A DNA stretch of 64,000 nucleotides from Paenibacillus sp. CAA11 (GTDB taxonomy: Bacteria > Bacillota > Bacilli > Paenibacillales > Paenibacillaceae), in contig NZ_CP028922.1 in assembly GCF_003060825.1 (NCBI RefSeq), forward strand, positions 1,856,501 to 1,920,500. The letters run 5' to 3'. Shown here piece by piece: positions 26,767 to 34,956 of this stretch. Positions within the stretch are counted from its first letter, which is position 1. Each line of letters opens with the position of its first letter. A model generated the notes under the pieces. It ran no database searches and was not told where the DNA came from. It saw only the letters and a program-made list of their open reading frames with translations. The position numbers and the translations under genes are program-made.

Positions 26767-28041
26767 TTGGAAATGCTGCAAATTATATTTCTGACCGTAT
26801 TGATGTTCTTTATTCTCGTTACGGTGCATGAATGGGGCCATTATTACTTCGCCAAGAGGGCGGGGATTCTTGTAAGGGAGTTCGCCATTGGGTTTGGACC
26901 CAAGCTATTTTCTTATAAGCGGAATGAAACTCAGTTTACGCTGAGACTCCTTCCATTTGGCGGCTATGCCAGAATGGCGGGGGAGGATCCGGAGCTTGTT
27001 GAAGTCCAAGCAGGACAGACTGTTGCACTTCGATTGACAAATGATGAAGTAACCAAGATTTATTTGGATCGCTTGGACAGCCGCAAGAATGTGATTCGCG
27101 GTGAAGTCGTCCGTGTAGACTTGGAGAATCAGCTTCAAATTGAGCTGAATGTGGACGGCGAGGCGCAAGTTTATCCAGTACACAGACAAGCGATGCTCGT
27201 GTCCAAAGCCAAAGAAACGCAAATTGCGCCAAAAGATCGGCAATATGGAAGCAAGACTGTTGGACAGCGTGCACTTGCGATTTTTGCAGGCCCACTAATG
27301 AATTTTATCTTGGCTTTTATTCTTTTTTGGGTGCACATTCAAATGGCGGGCATCGCTTTGCCGCCGACCCATCTAGAAATCGGGGAAATGTCCAAGGGTA
27401 TGCCTGCCATAGAAGCAGGTCTGAAGACTGGCGATGTTATAGAGAGCATTAATGGTGTGAAGGTTGGAACGGATGCTCAGAAGATGATTGATATGATCTC
27501 TACATCCAAAGACAAACCTATGCAGTGGCAGATTCGCAGAGGGGAAGAAGTTCGTGATGTGACCATTACGCCGCGTGAGGTCGCAGGACAAGAAGGTGGC
27601 AAGATCGGTTCGACGATCATTACCTACATTCCAACCCGCAGCGCCTCGTTCGGTGAGAGCTTCACGGAGTCGGGCCGCGCGATGGTGGATACCACTGACG
27701 CGATCTTCGTAGGCTTTAAGAAGCTTATCAACAAGTTCTCTATGAATGATCTTGGAGGACCAGTGCGGACCTTTGAAGTTACCGGGCAGATTGCCAAGCA
27801 AGGGATCGCGCAGTTAACACAATGGGCTGCTATTCTTAGCTTGTATTTGGGGATATTTAACCTGCTTCCTATTCCGGCCTTGGATGGAAGCCGCCTTATC
27901 TTTATCGGGGTGGAAGCCGTGCGCGGGAAGCCAATTGATCCGAATCGGGAAGGAATGGTGCATTTTATAGGGTTTGCCGCATTATTCCTGCTGATGATTG
28001 CAGTGACTTACAACGATATACTTCGCTTAATTAGCGGTTAA
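26767..28041 (+). CDS. rseP: Site-2 intramembrane zinc protease RseP/RasP
   Basis: RseP/RasP cleaves membrane-embedded substrates such as anti-sigma factors and signal-peptide remnants. 424 aa: the HEWGH zinc motif is in the first helix, a PDZ domain lies at about 205-285, and the second metal motif NLLPIPALDGSRL is near residue 365. A ~80 residue insertion between the first helix and PDZ is normal for the Bacillus form. The TTG start at 26767 lies 12 bases after AAGGAGAG. In B. subtilis proS follows; here it does not. Confidence 0.97.
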   Translation: MEMLQIIFLTVLMFFILVTVHEWGHYYFAKRAGILVREFAIGFGPKLFSYKRNETQFTLRLLPFGGYARMAGEDPELVEVQAGQTVALRLTNDEVTKIYLDRLDSRKNVIRGEVVRVDLENQLQIELNVDGEAQVYPVHRQAMLVSKAKETQIAPKDRQYGSKTVGQRALAIFAGPLMNFILAFILFWVHIQMAGIALPPTHLEIGEMSKGMPAIEAGLKTGDVIESINGVKVGTDAQKMIDMISTSKDKPMQWQIRRGEEVRDVTITPREVAGQEGGKIGSTIITYIPTRSASFGESFTESGRAMVDTTDAIFVGFKKLINKFSMNDLGGPVRTFEVTGQIAKQGIAQLTQWAAILSLYLGIFNLLPIPALDGSRLIFIGVEAVRGKPIDPNREGMVHFIGFAALFLLMIAVTYNDILRLISG

Positions 28042-28063
28042 CGGGCAATGTGAGAATAGAGTA

Positions 28064-28123
28064 GGGCTTTCGGCAACTGTGCTGCTTCCTGGGATGAACC
28101 CAAGAGCATAAGTCCGAAGGCCC
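28064..28123 (+). other. Long stem-loop in the rseP-polC gap
   Basis: GGGCTTTCGG (28064-28073) pairs with CCGAAGGCCC (28114-28123) with one G-U pair. Inside, TGCT/AGCA and TGGG/CCCA form an inner stem around ATGAA. No T run follows, so it is not a standard terminator. It occupies most of the short rseP-polC gap and might be a processing or stability element. Confidence 0.5.
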
Positions 28124-28158
28124 TTGTTGCTTGAAGGGTAAGGAAAGGGGAGAGAGAG

Positions 28159-31100
28159 ATGAACGGAGCCGCAGATAAAAGAAACAGGCTGGAGCTGTTA
28201 ATGAAGCAGACGGGAATATCGGCGAGTCTGATTGATCCCTATTTTTTAGATGGATGGATAGAGCAGGTAGAAGTCAGTAGAAGCAATAAAGAATGGAGAA
28301 TTATTATCCATAAGGATACGCTGGTTCCGGCTCAAATCTACCGCACTTTCTGCTTGCAGGTAAGAGAGAGAATGGAACATATTGCTCGGATCACTTTCGA
28401 CTTCAGATACAGTCCTTCTATTTCTTCAAAGGACATTGTAACCGAGTATTGGAAGCTCTTTTTAGAGTGGGTTCAGCGGGAGGTTCCATCCGTGAACGGA
28501 TGGATGCTGCGGGCTGCTTTTGAAGTGGATGGCGATTTGGTCATTGTGAGCCTATCGGATTCCATGTCCCTGGAGCTTGCTAAGAAAAAGGGAATTGACA
28601 GAGCCATTCCTGCCTTTTACGAGCAATATTTTGGTCTATCCCTTCGTGTTAAGCTGCAGACGAGTGAGAACAGCGCGGAAGCCTTCGAGGAATTCCAGCA
28701 GCGGATTGTGGAGGAGAACCGTGAGGTTATTCAGCAGCTGATGGAGAGCATAGAAGCTGAAGTGGCCGCTGAGGTTGATGATGATGGAGAAGAGGTCAAG
28801 CTTCAGGTGGGATATGACATCAAGGAGCAGCCTGTGCCTCTGAAGGATATTCAGGATGAAGAGAAGAAAATCGCTATTCAAGGGACTATCTTTGGCCTTG
28901 AGAGCAAAGAGCTGCGCAACGGAAACACTTTGTTTACCTTCTGCATCACGGACTTTAGCGACTCACTTCAAATGAAGATGTTTGCTAAGACGAAGGAAGA
29001 CCTTAAGATTATGGGCAAGCTGGCGAACGGCAAATGGGTGAAGGCCAGAGGCCGCGTGGAATATGACCGCTTTATGCAAATCCCTGAGCTTGTGATGATC
29101 CCTTCGGATTTGTGTGAAGTAGGCGCACCTGCAGGCAGAAAAGACAATGCCGCTGAGAAGAGAGTGGAATTTCACCTGCATAGTACGATGAGTACAATGG
29201 ATGCAGTTACACCGATTGACCAATATATCAAGACAGCTGCGAAATGGGGCCATAAGGCTATAGCAGTTACGGATCACGGAGGAGTTCAGTGTTATCCGGA
29301 TGCGGCAAAAGCTGCCAAGAAGAACGGGATTAAGATGATTTATGGTGTAGAAGCCAATGTAGTTAATGACAATGTAGCCGTGGTTCTACAGCCGAAGCCA
29401 ATCGAGCTGAAAACTGCGACTTATATTGTATTTGACATAGAAACTACGGGGCTGTCGGTGACCCAGAACAAAATTATTGAAATTGCGGCGGTAAAAATGC
29501 AGGACGGCAAGGAAATAGACCGTTATGCAACCTTCGTAAATCCACATGAACGGATTCCGTACAATATTCAGCAGCTTACAAATATTAATGATGATATGGT
29601 CAAAGATGCTCCTGATGTGCATCCTGTGCTGCTGGAGTTCGTTAAATTTGCGGGCGACAGCATTCTCGTAGCGCACAACGCCAGATTTGACGTTGACTTT
29701 GTCAATGCCAAGCTGAAGGAGCTTGGTGAACCGCAGCTGACAAATCCGGTGCTGGATACGCTGGAGCTGGCGAGACTGCTGTTTCCAAGTCTTAAGAATC
29801 ACCGTTTGAACACCCTTGCGGCTAAGTACAAGGTCTCCCTGGAGAACCATCACCGTGCGATCGACGATACCTTGGCTCTTGGCGAGATTCTCATAGGCTT
29901 ACTTGCCGATGCTGAGAAAATGCAGGGGATTACAATGCTCGATCGGCTTAATGATCATGTCGGTAAGGATCTGTCCAACACTCGTCCATTTCACTGCGGG
30001 ATTTATGCGCTGAATCCGGTAGGCAAGAAGAACCTATTCAAGCTGGTCTCTATGTCGCATACGGATTATTTTCACCGGGTAGCGTGTATTCCAAAGTCCA
30101 AGCTTAAGGAAATGCGGGAGGGCCTGCTCATTATATCCGGCTGTGAGAAGGGTGAATTTTTCGAAGCGGTTCTGAATAAATCGATGGAAGAAGCTGAGGA
30201 GATTGCAGGCTTCTATGATGTTCTGGAGATTCAGCCTTTAACGATGTATATGCATCTTGTGGAAAAAGGTCTGGTAGGCAGCAAAGAAGAGCTGGAGACT
30301 GCGATCCGAAAGGTATGTGAGATCGGGCAGAAGCTGGACAAGCCGGTTATTGCCACAGGCAATGTCCACTACTTGGAGCCTCGCGACAAACTGTTCCGTG
30401 ACATCACGATTCATGGAATTACAGGCTATAGTCCGCTGAAGGATATCCGGAAGCCGGATGCACATTTCCGGACGACGGATGAAATGCTTGAGGAATTCTC
30501 GTTCCTAGGGAAGGAGAAGGCACAGGAAGTGGTCGTTACGAACACTGCGGCACTTGCAGATCGGTTCGAGGAGCTGGAGCTGTTTCCTTCCAAGCTGTTT
30601 ACCCCGATTATGGAAGGGGCCGATGAAGAGATTAGAAACACCTGCTATAACACGGCTAAATCCCTATATGGCGAGGATTTGCCAGAAGTGGTTGTAGCCC
30701 GCCTTGAAAAAGAGCTGGAGCCGATTATCAAATATGGCTTCTCCGCGAACTATTTGATTTCCGAGCGGCTGGTGAAGAAGTCTAACCAGGACGGATACTT
30801 GGTAGGCTCCCGGGGATCTGTCGGCTCTTCCGTAGTCGCAACATTCCTTGGAATTTCGGAGGTAAATCCTCTTCCGGCTCATTATCTGTGTCTTAATTCC
30901 GAGTGCCGCTATAGCGAATGGTTCCTGGACGGCAGCGTACCCTCCGGCTTTGACCTTCCAGATAAGGATTGTCCGAAGTGCGGGAACCCTCTAAAAGGCG
31001 AAGGACAAGATATTCCGTTCGAGACTTTTCTCGGATTTAAAGGGGATAAGGTTCCTGATATCGACTTGAACTTCTCCGGGGAATATCAGCCTGTTGCGCA

Positions 31101-32478
31101 TAACTATACAAAGGTCTTGTTCGGCGAGAAGAGTGTATTCCGGGCCGGAACGATTGGTACAGTCGCAGAGAAGACAGCATTTGGCTTTACTAAGAAATAT
31201 GAAGAGGATCATGGCAAGAAATGGCGCGGAGCCGAGCTGAGCAGGCTTGCCGCCGGCTGTACGGGCGTCAAGCGCAGCACTGGCCAGCATCCTGGCGGGA
31301 TCGTAGTTGTCCCTGACTACATGGAGGTAGACGACATTACACCTGTTCAATACCCGGCGGATGATACGAGCTCTGAGTGGAAGACCACTCACTTTGATTA
31401 TCATGCCTTTGATGCAAACCTGCTCAAGCTGGATATTCTGGGTCATGATGATCCGACGATGATGCGTATGCTGCAGGATTTAACGGGCGTGGACCCGACG
31501 ACCATTCCCATGAATGATCCGAAGGTTATGAGCATGTTTAACTCCACTGAAGCATTGGGCGTGACTCCTCAGCAGATTCGCACGCCGGTGGCGACATACG
31601 GGGTGCCGGAGATGGGGACGAAATTTGTTCGGCAGATGCTTGTGGAATCTCAGCCATCCTCATTTGCGGATTTGCTGCAAATTTCCGGATTATCTCATGG
31701 AACAGGGGTTTGGCTCGGCAACGCCCAGGAGCTGATCAAGAATGGAACTTGCAACATCAAGACCGTAATTGGCTGCCGGGATGATATCATGCTGTTTCTC
31801 ATCTATAAGGCGGGAATGGATGCCGGCCTGGCGTTTAAAATTACGGAAAGCGTTCGTAAGGGGAAGGGCCTCACGCCCGAATGGATTGAAGAGATGAAGA
31901 AGTGTAAGGTGCCTCAGTGGTACATTGACTCTTGCCTGAAAATTCAATATATGTTCCCTAAGGCGCACGCCGCTGCATATGTTATTTCAGCAGTGCGTAC
32001 GGCTTATTTTAAGCTGTATCATCCGATTGAATATTATGCAACTTACTTTACCGTACGGGCAGAGGACTTTGATATTGAACTTTGCTGCCAGGGGTATGAA
32101 GCTATTTACCGCAAGATCGAAGAAATTGAGCAGAAGGGCTTTCAGGCGCTGCCGAAGGAGAAGGCAATGCTCCCAATCCTGGAGATGGCTCTTGAGATGA
32201 CGGCACGAGGATTTAGATTTAAAACCATCGATCTGTATCGCTCGGATGCAACGAAGTACACGGTAGACGGAGATGCACTCATTCCTCCTTTCTCAGCGCT
32301 TGCCGGGATCGGGGAGAATGCCGCGCGCAACATTGCAGCGGCCAAGGAGCAGGGAGAATTCCTGTCGATCGAAGATTTCCAGCAGAAGTCCAAAGCCAGT
32401 AAGACTGTTGTTGAGCTGCTGGCTCAGCTTGGCTGCTTCCGCGGATTGCCTGAGAGCAATCAGCTGTCGTTGTTCTAA
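28159..32478 (+). CDS. polC: DNA polymerase III PolC (replicative, Gram-positive type)
   Basis: PolC (1439 aa) is the main replicative polymerase of low-GC Gram-positives. Domain order is intact: N-terminal regions and an OB-fold (about 235-315), a PHP domain beginning EFHLHSTMSTMDAVTP with TDHGG, an inserted proofreading exonuclease (IVFDIETTGLS near 425, AHNARFDVDF), then the polymerase core with SRGSVGSSVVATFLG, the zinc-binding cysteines (CPKCG), DIDLNFSG and QHPGGIVVVP, and a C-terminal ending LPESNQLSLF. AAGGGGAGAGAG precedes the ATG. It directly follows rseP because proS is missing here. Confidence 0.98.
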   Translation: MNGAADKRNRLELLMKQTGISASLIDPYFLDGWIEQVEVSRSNKEWRIIIHKDTLVPAQIYRTFCLQVRERMEHIARITFDFRYSPSISSKDIVTEYWKLFLEWVQREVPSVNGWMLRAAFEVDGDLVIVSLSDSMSLELAKKKGIDRAIPAFYEQYFGLSLRVKLQTSENSAEAFEEFQQRIVEENREVIQQLMESIEAEVAAEVDDDGEEVKLQVGYDIKEQPVPLKDIQDEEKKIAIQGTIFGLESKELRNGNTLFTFCITDFSDSLQMKMFAKTKEDLKIMGKLANGKWVKARGRVEYDRFMQIPELVMIPSDLCEVGAPAGRKDNAAEKRVEFHLHSTMSTMDAVTPIDQYIKTAAKWGHKAIAVTDHGGVQCYPDAAKAAKKNGIKMIYGVEANVVNDNVAVVLQPKPIELKTATYIVFDIETTGLSVTQNKIIEIAAVKMQDGKEIDRYATFVNPHERIPYNIQQLTNINDDMVKDAPDVHPVLLEFVKFAGDSILVAHNARFDVDFVNAKLKELGEPQLTNPVLDTLELARLLFPSLKNHRLNTLAAKYKVSLENHHRAIDDTLALGEILIGLLADAEKMQGITMLDRLNDHVGKDLSNTRPFHCGIYALNPVGKKNLFKLVSMSHTDYFHRVACIPKSKLKEMREGLLIISGCEKGEFFEAVLNKSMEEAEEIAGFYDVLEIQPLTMYMHLVEKGLVGSKEELETAIRKVCEIGQKLDKPVIATGNVHYLEPRDKLFRDITIHGITGYSPLKDIRKPDAHFRTTDEMLEEFSFLGKEKAQEVVVTNTAALADRFEELELFPSKLFTPIMEGADEEIRNTCYNTAKSLYGEDLPEVVVARLEKELEPIIKYGFSANYLISERLVKKSNQDGYLVGSRGSVGSSVVATFLGISEVNPLPAHYLCLNSECRYSEWFLDGSVPSGFDLPDKDCPKCGNPLKGEGQDIPFETFLGFKGDKVPDIDLNFSGEYQPVAHNYTKVLFGEKSVFRAGTIGTVAEKTAFGFTKKYEEDHGKKWRGAELSRLAAGCTGVKRSTGQHPGGIVVVPDYMEVDDITPVQYPADDTSSEWKTTHFDYHAFDANLLKLDILGHDDPTMMRMLQDLTGVDPTTIPMNDPKVMSMFNSTEALGVTPQQIRTPVATYGVPEMGTKFVRQMLVESQPSSFADLLQISGLSHGTGVWLGNAQELIKNGTCNIKTVIGCRDDIMLFLIYKAGMDAGLAFKITESVRKGKGLTPEWIEEMKKCKVPQWYIDSCLKIQYMFPKAHAAAYVISAVRTAYFKLYHPIEYYATYFTVRAEDFDIELCCQGYEAIYRKIEEIEQKGFQALPKEKAMLPILEMALEMTARGFRFKTIDLYRSDATKYTVDGDALIPPFSALAGIGENAARNIAAAKEQGEFLSIEDFQQKSKASKTVVELLAQLGCFRGLPESNQLSLF

Positions 32479-32565
32479 GTATTATGTCTTTTTCTCCCAC
32501 AAGTGTACCTTCGTCAAAATGGCGATATATCAAGGGTTTGGCGTTCTGAAGTAAGGTACCTTCAC

Positions 32566-32594
32566 TTGTCAGCTCATACGGGTTATGATATAAT
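32566..32594 (+). promoter_or_regulatory. Sigma-A promoter of the rimP-nusA-infB operon
   Basis: TTGTCA at 32566-32571 and TATAAT at 32589-32594 with a 17-base spacer: near-perfect consensus. Transcription should start at about 32601, giving a leader of about 95 bases that contains the attenuator-like hairpin at 32629-32652. Confidence 0.88.
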
Positions 32595-32628
32595 TTTTCT
32601 GGTAATCATGGAGATAGAACCGTTGTTT

Positions 32629-32661
32629 AAAGAGTGGGGCGACCCACTCTTTACTCTTTGG
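32629..32661 (+). promoter_or_regulatory. Attenuator-like hairpin in the rimP-nusA leader
   Basis: A perfect 10 bp stem, AAAGAGTGGG (32629-32638) with CCCACTCTTT (32643-32652), capped by the GNRA-type tetraloop GCGA, then ACTCTTTGG. It is located about 30 bases after the predicted start and 44 before rimP. The weak T tract suggests a partial terminator or NusA-responsive attenuator; this reading is inferred from position and shape. Confidence 0.65.
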
Positions 32662-32696
32662 TATATAGGAATGAATGGCTATGGAGGTAGGTACGT

Positions 32697-33158
32697 TTGA
32701 GTACACCGAAGATCAAAGCGACTGTAGAGGAAATGATTCACCCCTATTTGACGGAAAATGGCTTTGAACTAGTTGATGTGGAATATGTGAAAGAGGGAAG
32801 CAACTGGTTTTTGCGTATTTTTGTGGACAAGGAAGGCGGCATCGATATTGATGACTGCGGGCGGATTAGCGAAGTGGTTAGTGAGATGCTGGACAAGAAT
32901 GACCCGATTCCCTCAGCTTATTTTCTCGAGGTTTCATCTCCCGGTGCTGAACGTCCTTTGAAAAAACCTGAGGATGTTCGCAAATCCGTTGGAAAGGACG
33001 TATTTGTGACTACATACGAATCCTTGGACGGTCAGAAGGAATTTGAAGGACGGTTGCTTTCGTTTGACAATGACGATCTGGTCATTGAGAGCGGGAAGAA
33101 GCAGTACACAATTCCTTACTCCAAAGTGGCCAGCGCCAGACTGGCTATTATTTTTTAA
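32697..33158 (+). CDS. rimP: Ribosome maturation factor RimP
   Basis: RimP assists 30S subunit maturation. 153 aa, with the conserved GFELVDVEYVKEGSNWFLRIFVDKEGGIDIDDC and SSPGAERPLKKPEDV segments. The TTG start has GGAGGTAGG upstream. First gene of the nusA-infB operon, as in most bacteria. Confidence 0.97.
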   Translation: MSTPKIKATVEEMIHPYLTENGFELVDVEYVKEGSNWFLRIFVDKEGGIDIDDCGRISEVVSEMLDKNDPIPSAYFLEVSSPGAERPLKKPEDVRKSVGKDVFVTTYESLDGQKEFEGRLLSFDNDDLVIESGKKQYTIPYSKVASARLAIIF

Positions 33159-33203
33159 GCTAAAGATCAGCTTGGTATTCTTGAAAGGGGGAGCTTGAAG
33201 CAA

Positions 33204-34301
33204 ATGAGTATGGATTTTATTGAAGCTATGAATGAGTTGGAAAGAGAGAAAGGAATCAGCAAAGACATTTTGTTCGAAGCGATCGAAGCGGCGTTGATTT
33301 CCAGCTACAAGCGAAATTTTAACACCGCCCAGAATGTCCGTGTTGATATGAACAGACATACTGGGGCTATTAAGGTATTTGCGCGCAAGCTGGTTGTTGA
33401 GGAAGTGCTGGATCCGCGCACGGAAATTTCTGTGCCTGCAGCACGTGAGATCAATCCGGGATTTCAGCTTGATGATGTCGCCGAGATTGAGGTAACTCCT
33501 CGGGATTTTGGCCGTATTGCGGCTCAGACAGCTAAACAGGTTGTAACACAGCGTATTCGTGAAGCCGAGCGTGGGCTGATTTACAATGCCTTTGTGGACA
33601 AGGAAGAAGATATCGTGACCGGCATTGTACAGCGTCAGGATTTGCGCAATATCTATGTAGACCTGGGTAAGGTAGAGGCTCATTTGCCTTTGAATGAGCT
33701 GATGCCGAACGAGAAATTCAAACATGGTGACCGGATTAAAGCATTCATTACTAAAGTAGAGAATACCACGAAGGGGCCGCAAATTTTGCTGTCCAGAACA
33801 CATCCAGGTCTTCTTAAGCGTCTGTTTGAACTGGAAGTTCCGGAAATCTATGATGGCGTTGTAGAGATTCGTTCGGTGGCTCGTGAAGCTGGGTTCCGCT
33901 CCAAAATCGCGGTATACTCGCGTAATGAGGAAGTTGATCCGGTAGGCTCCTGTGTCGGTCCGAAGGGCCAGCGCGTACAGACTATCGTTAACGAGCTGCG
34001 GGGCGAGAAGATTGATATCGTCCGCTACTCTGAAGATGTCCAAGAATATGTAGCCAATGCGCTTAGTCCTTCTAAGGTACTGGAAGTTCAAGTGTTCGAA
34101 GCTGAGAAGATGGCCAGAGTTATTGTGCCGGATTATCAACTGTCTCTTGCGATTGGAATTAAAGGCCAGAATGCAAGGCTTGCTGCAAAGCTGACCAGCT
34201 GGAAGATTGATATCAAGAGCGAGACACAGGCGGAACAGGAATTTGGCAGACCGATCTCGTCCGGTGGAGAAATGCACCAGGATTCTGTGTCTGTCGACTA
34301 A
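33204..34301 (+). CDS. nusA: Transcription termination/antitermination factor NusA
   Basis: NusA binds RNA polymerase and nascent RNA, modulating pausing and termination. 365 aa: N-terminal polymerase-binding domain (1-125), S1 domain (about 130-200; GIVQRQDLRNIYVDLGKVEAHLP), and two KH domains (about 230-345) with DPVGSCVGPKGQRVQTIVNEL and AIGIKGQNARLAAKL. The ATG at 33204 was taken because the TTG at 33195 is only two bases after the AAGGGGGAG box. The acidic C-terminal repeats of proteobacterial NusA are absent, normal for Firmicutes. Confidence 0.98.
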   Translation: MSMDFIEAMNELEREKGISKDILFEAIEAALISSYKRNFNTAQNVRVDMNRHTGAIKVFARKLVVEEVLDPRTEISVPAAREINPGFQLDDVAEIEVTPRDFGRIAAQTAKQVVTQRIREAERGLIYNAFVDKEEDIVTGIVQRQDLRNIYVDLGKVEAHLPLNELMPNEKFKHGDRIKAFITKVENTTKGPQILLSRTHPGLLKRLFELEVPEIYDGVVEIRSVAREAGFRSKIAVYSRNEEVDPVGSCVGPKGQRVQTIVNELRGEKIDIVRYSEDVQEYVANALSPSKVLEVQVFEAEKMARVIVPDYQLSLAIGIKGQNARLAAKLTSWKIDIKSETQAEQEFGRPISSGGEMHQDSVSVD

Positions 34302-34328
34302 TATGGATCTGAAAGCGGGGGGGCCAAG

Positions 34329-34640
34329 ATGAAATCTAAAAAGATACCGCTTCGGAAGTGTGTGGCCTGTCAGGAAATGATGCCGAAGAAACAACTGATT
34401 CGAGTGGTCAAGACGCCCGAAGGGGAGATCATGATTGATCTGACCGGAAAGAAATCAGGCCGCGGTGCATATTTGTGCGGAAGTGAGGCTTGCTTTAGAC
34501 TTGCTCAGAAGAACCGTGCGCTTGATCGCGCATTGAAGGCACAGGTGCAGCCAGAGATTTATGAGCAGCTTGCCAGGGAATTCCTGGAAGTCGAAGAACA
34601 GTTTATTGCTGGCCAAAACGGAAGTGATGATGATGAGTAA
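34329..34640 (+). CDS. rnpM: RNase P modulator RnpM (YlxR)
   Basis: YlxR/RnpM is a small RNA-binding protein that in B. subtilis binds the RNase P RNA and modulates its activity. The 103 aa protein has the characteristic RKCVACQEMMPKKQLIRVV and KSGRGAYLCGSEAC segments. Its 3' end overlaps the start of ylxQ by several bases. GGGGGGGCC lies before the ATG. Confidence 0.93.
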   Translation: MKSKKIPLRKCVACQEMMPKKQLIRVVKTPEGEIMIDLTGKKSGRGAYLCGSEACFRLAQKNRALDRALKAQVQPEIYEQLAREFLEVEEQFIAGQNGSDDDE

Positions 34641-34956
34641 TCCATTGTCTCAGCTCGGTTTGGCCATGCGTGCCGGCAAGGTGGTATCTGGAGACGAGAT
34701 CGTTCTCAAAGCGATTCGTTCCAAAGAAGCCAAGCTGGTCATTGTTGCAGGGAATTCCTCGCTCAATACACAAAAGAAGTTTCGTGATAAATGTGGAACT
34801 TATAAAGTACCTTTGCTGATCGGATTTGATCGGGAGCACCTCGGCGCCAGCGTCGGCAAACCTGAAAGGGTGGTGCTCGCGCTGACGGACCAAGGATTCG
34901 CAAATCTGTTGCGTAAAACCGTGAGTAATACGTCGGAGGTGGAGTATATTGAGTAA
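34633..34956 (+). CDS. ylxQ: L7Ae-like K-turn RNA-binding protein YlxQ
   Basis: Ribosomal L7Ae/L30e-family protein that binds kink-turn RNA; role in cells is unclear. About 107 aa: [26 protein letters not shown] and [20 protein letters not shown] are typical. Three consecutive in-frame ATG codons at 34627, 34630 and 34633 all overlap rnpM; 34633 gives the best spacing from GGAAG at 34620-34624, but the exact one is uncertain. Confidence 0.9.
   Translation: MSNPLSQLGLAMRAGKVVSGDEIVLKAIRSKEAKLVIVAGNSSLNTQKKFRDKCGTYKVPLLIGFDREHLGASVGKPERVVLALTDQGFANLLRKTVSNTSEVEYIE

Noticed and set aside
32934-34394. 486-codon open frame on the minus strand across rimP/nusA
   Set aside because: It is the antisense shadow of two certain genes; product is Phe/Leu/His/Arg-rich without a family pattern, and no ribosome-binding site is seen.
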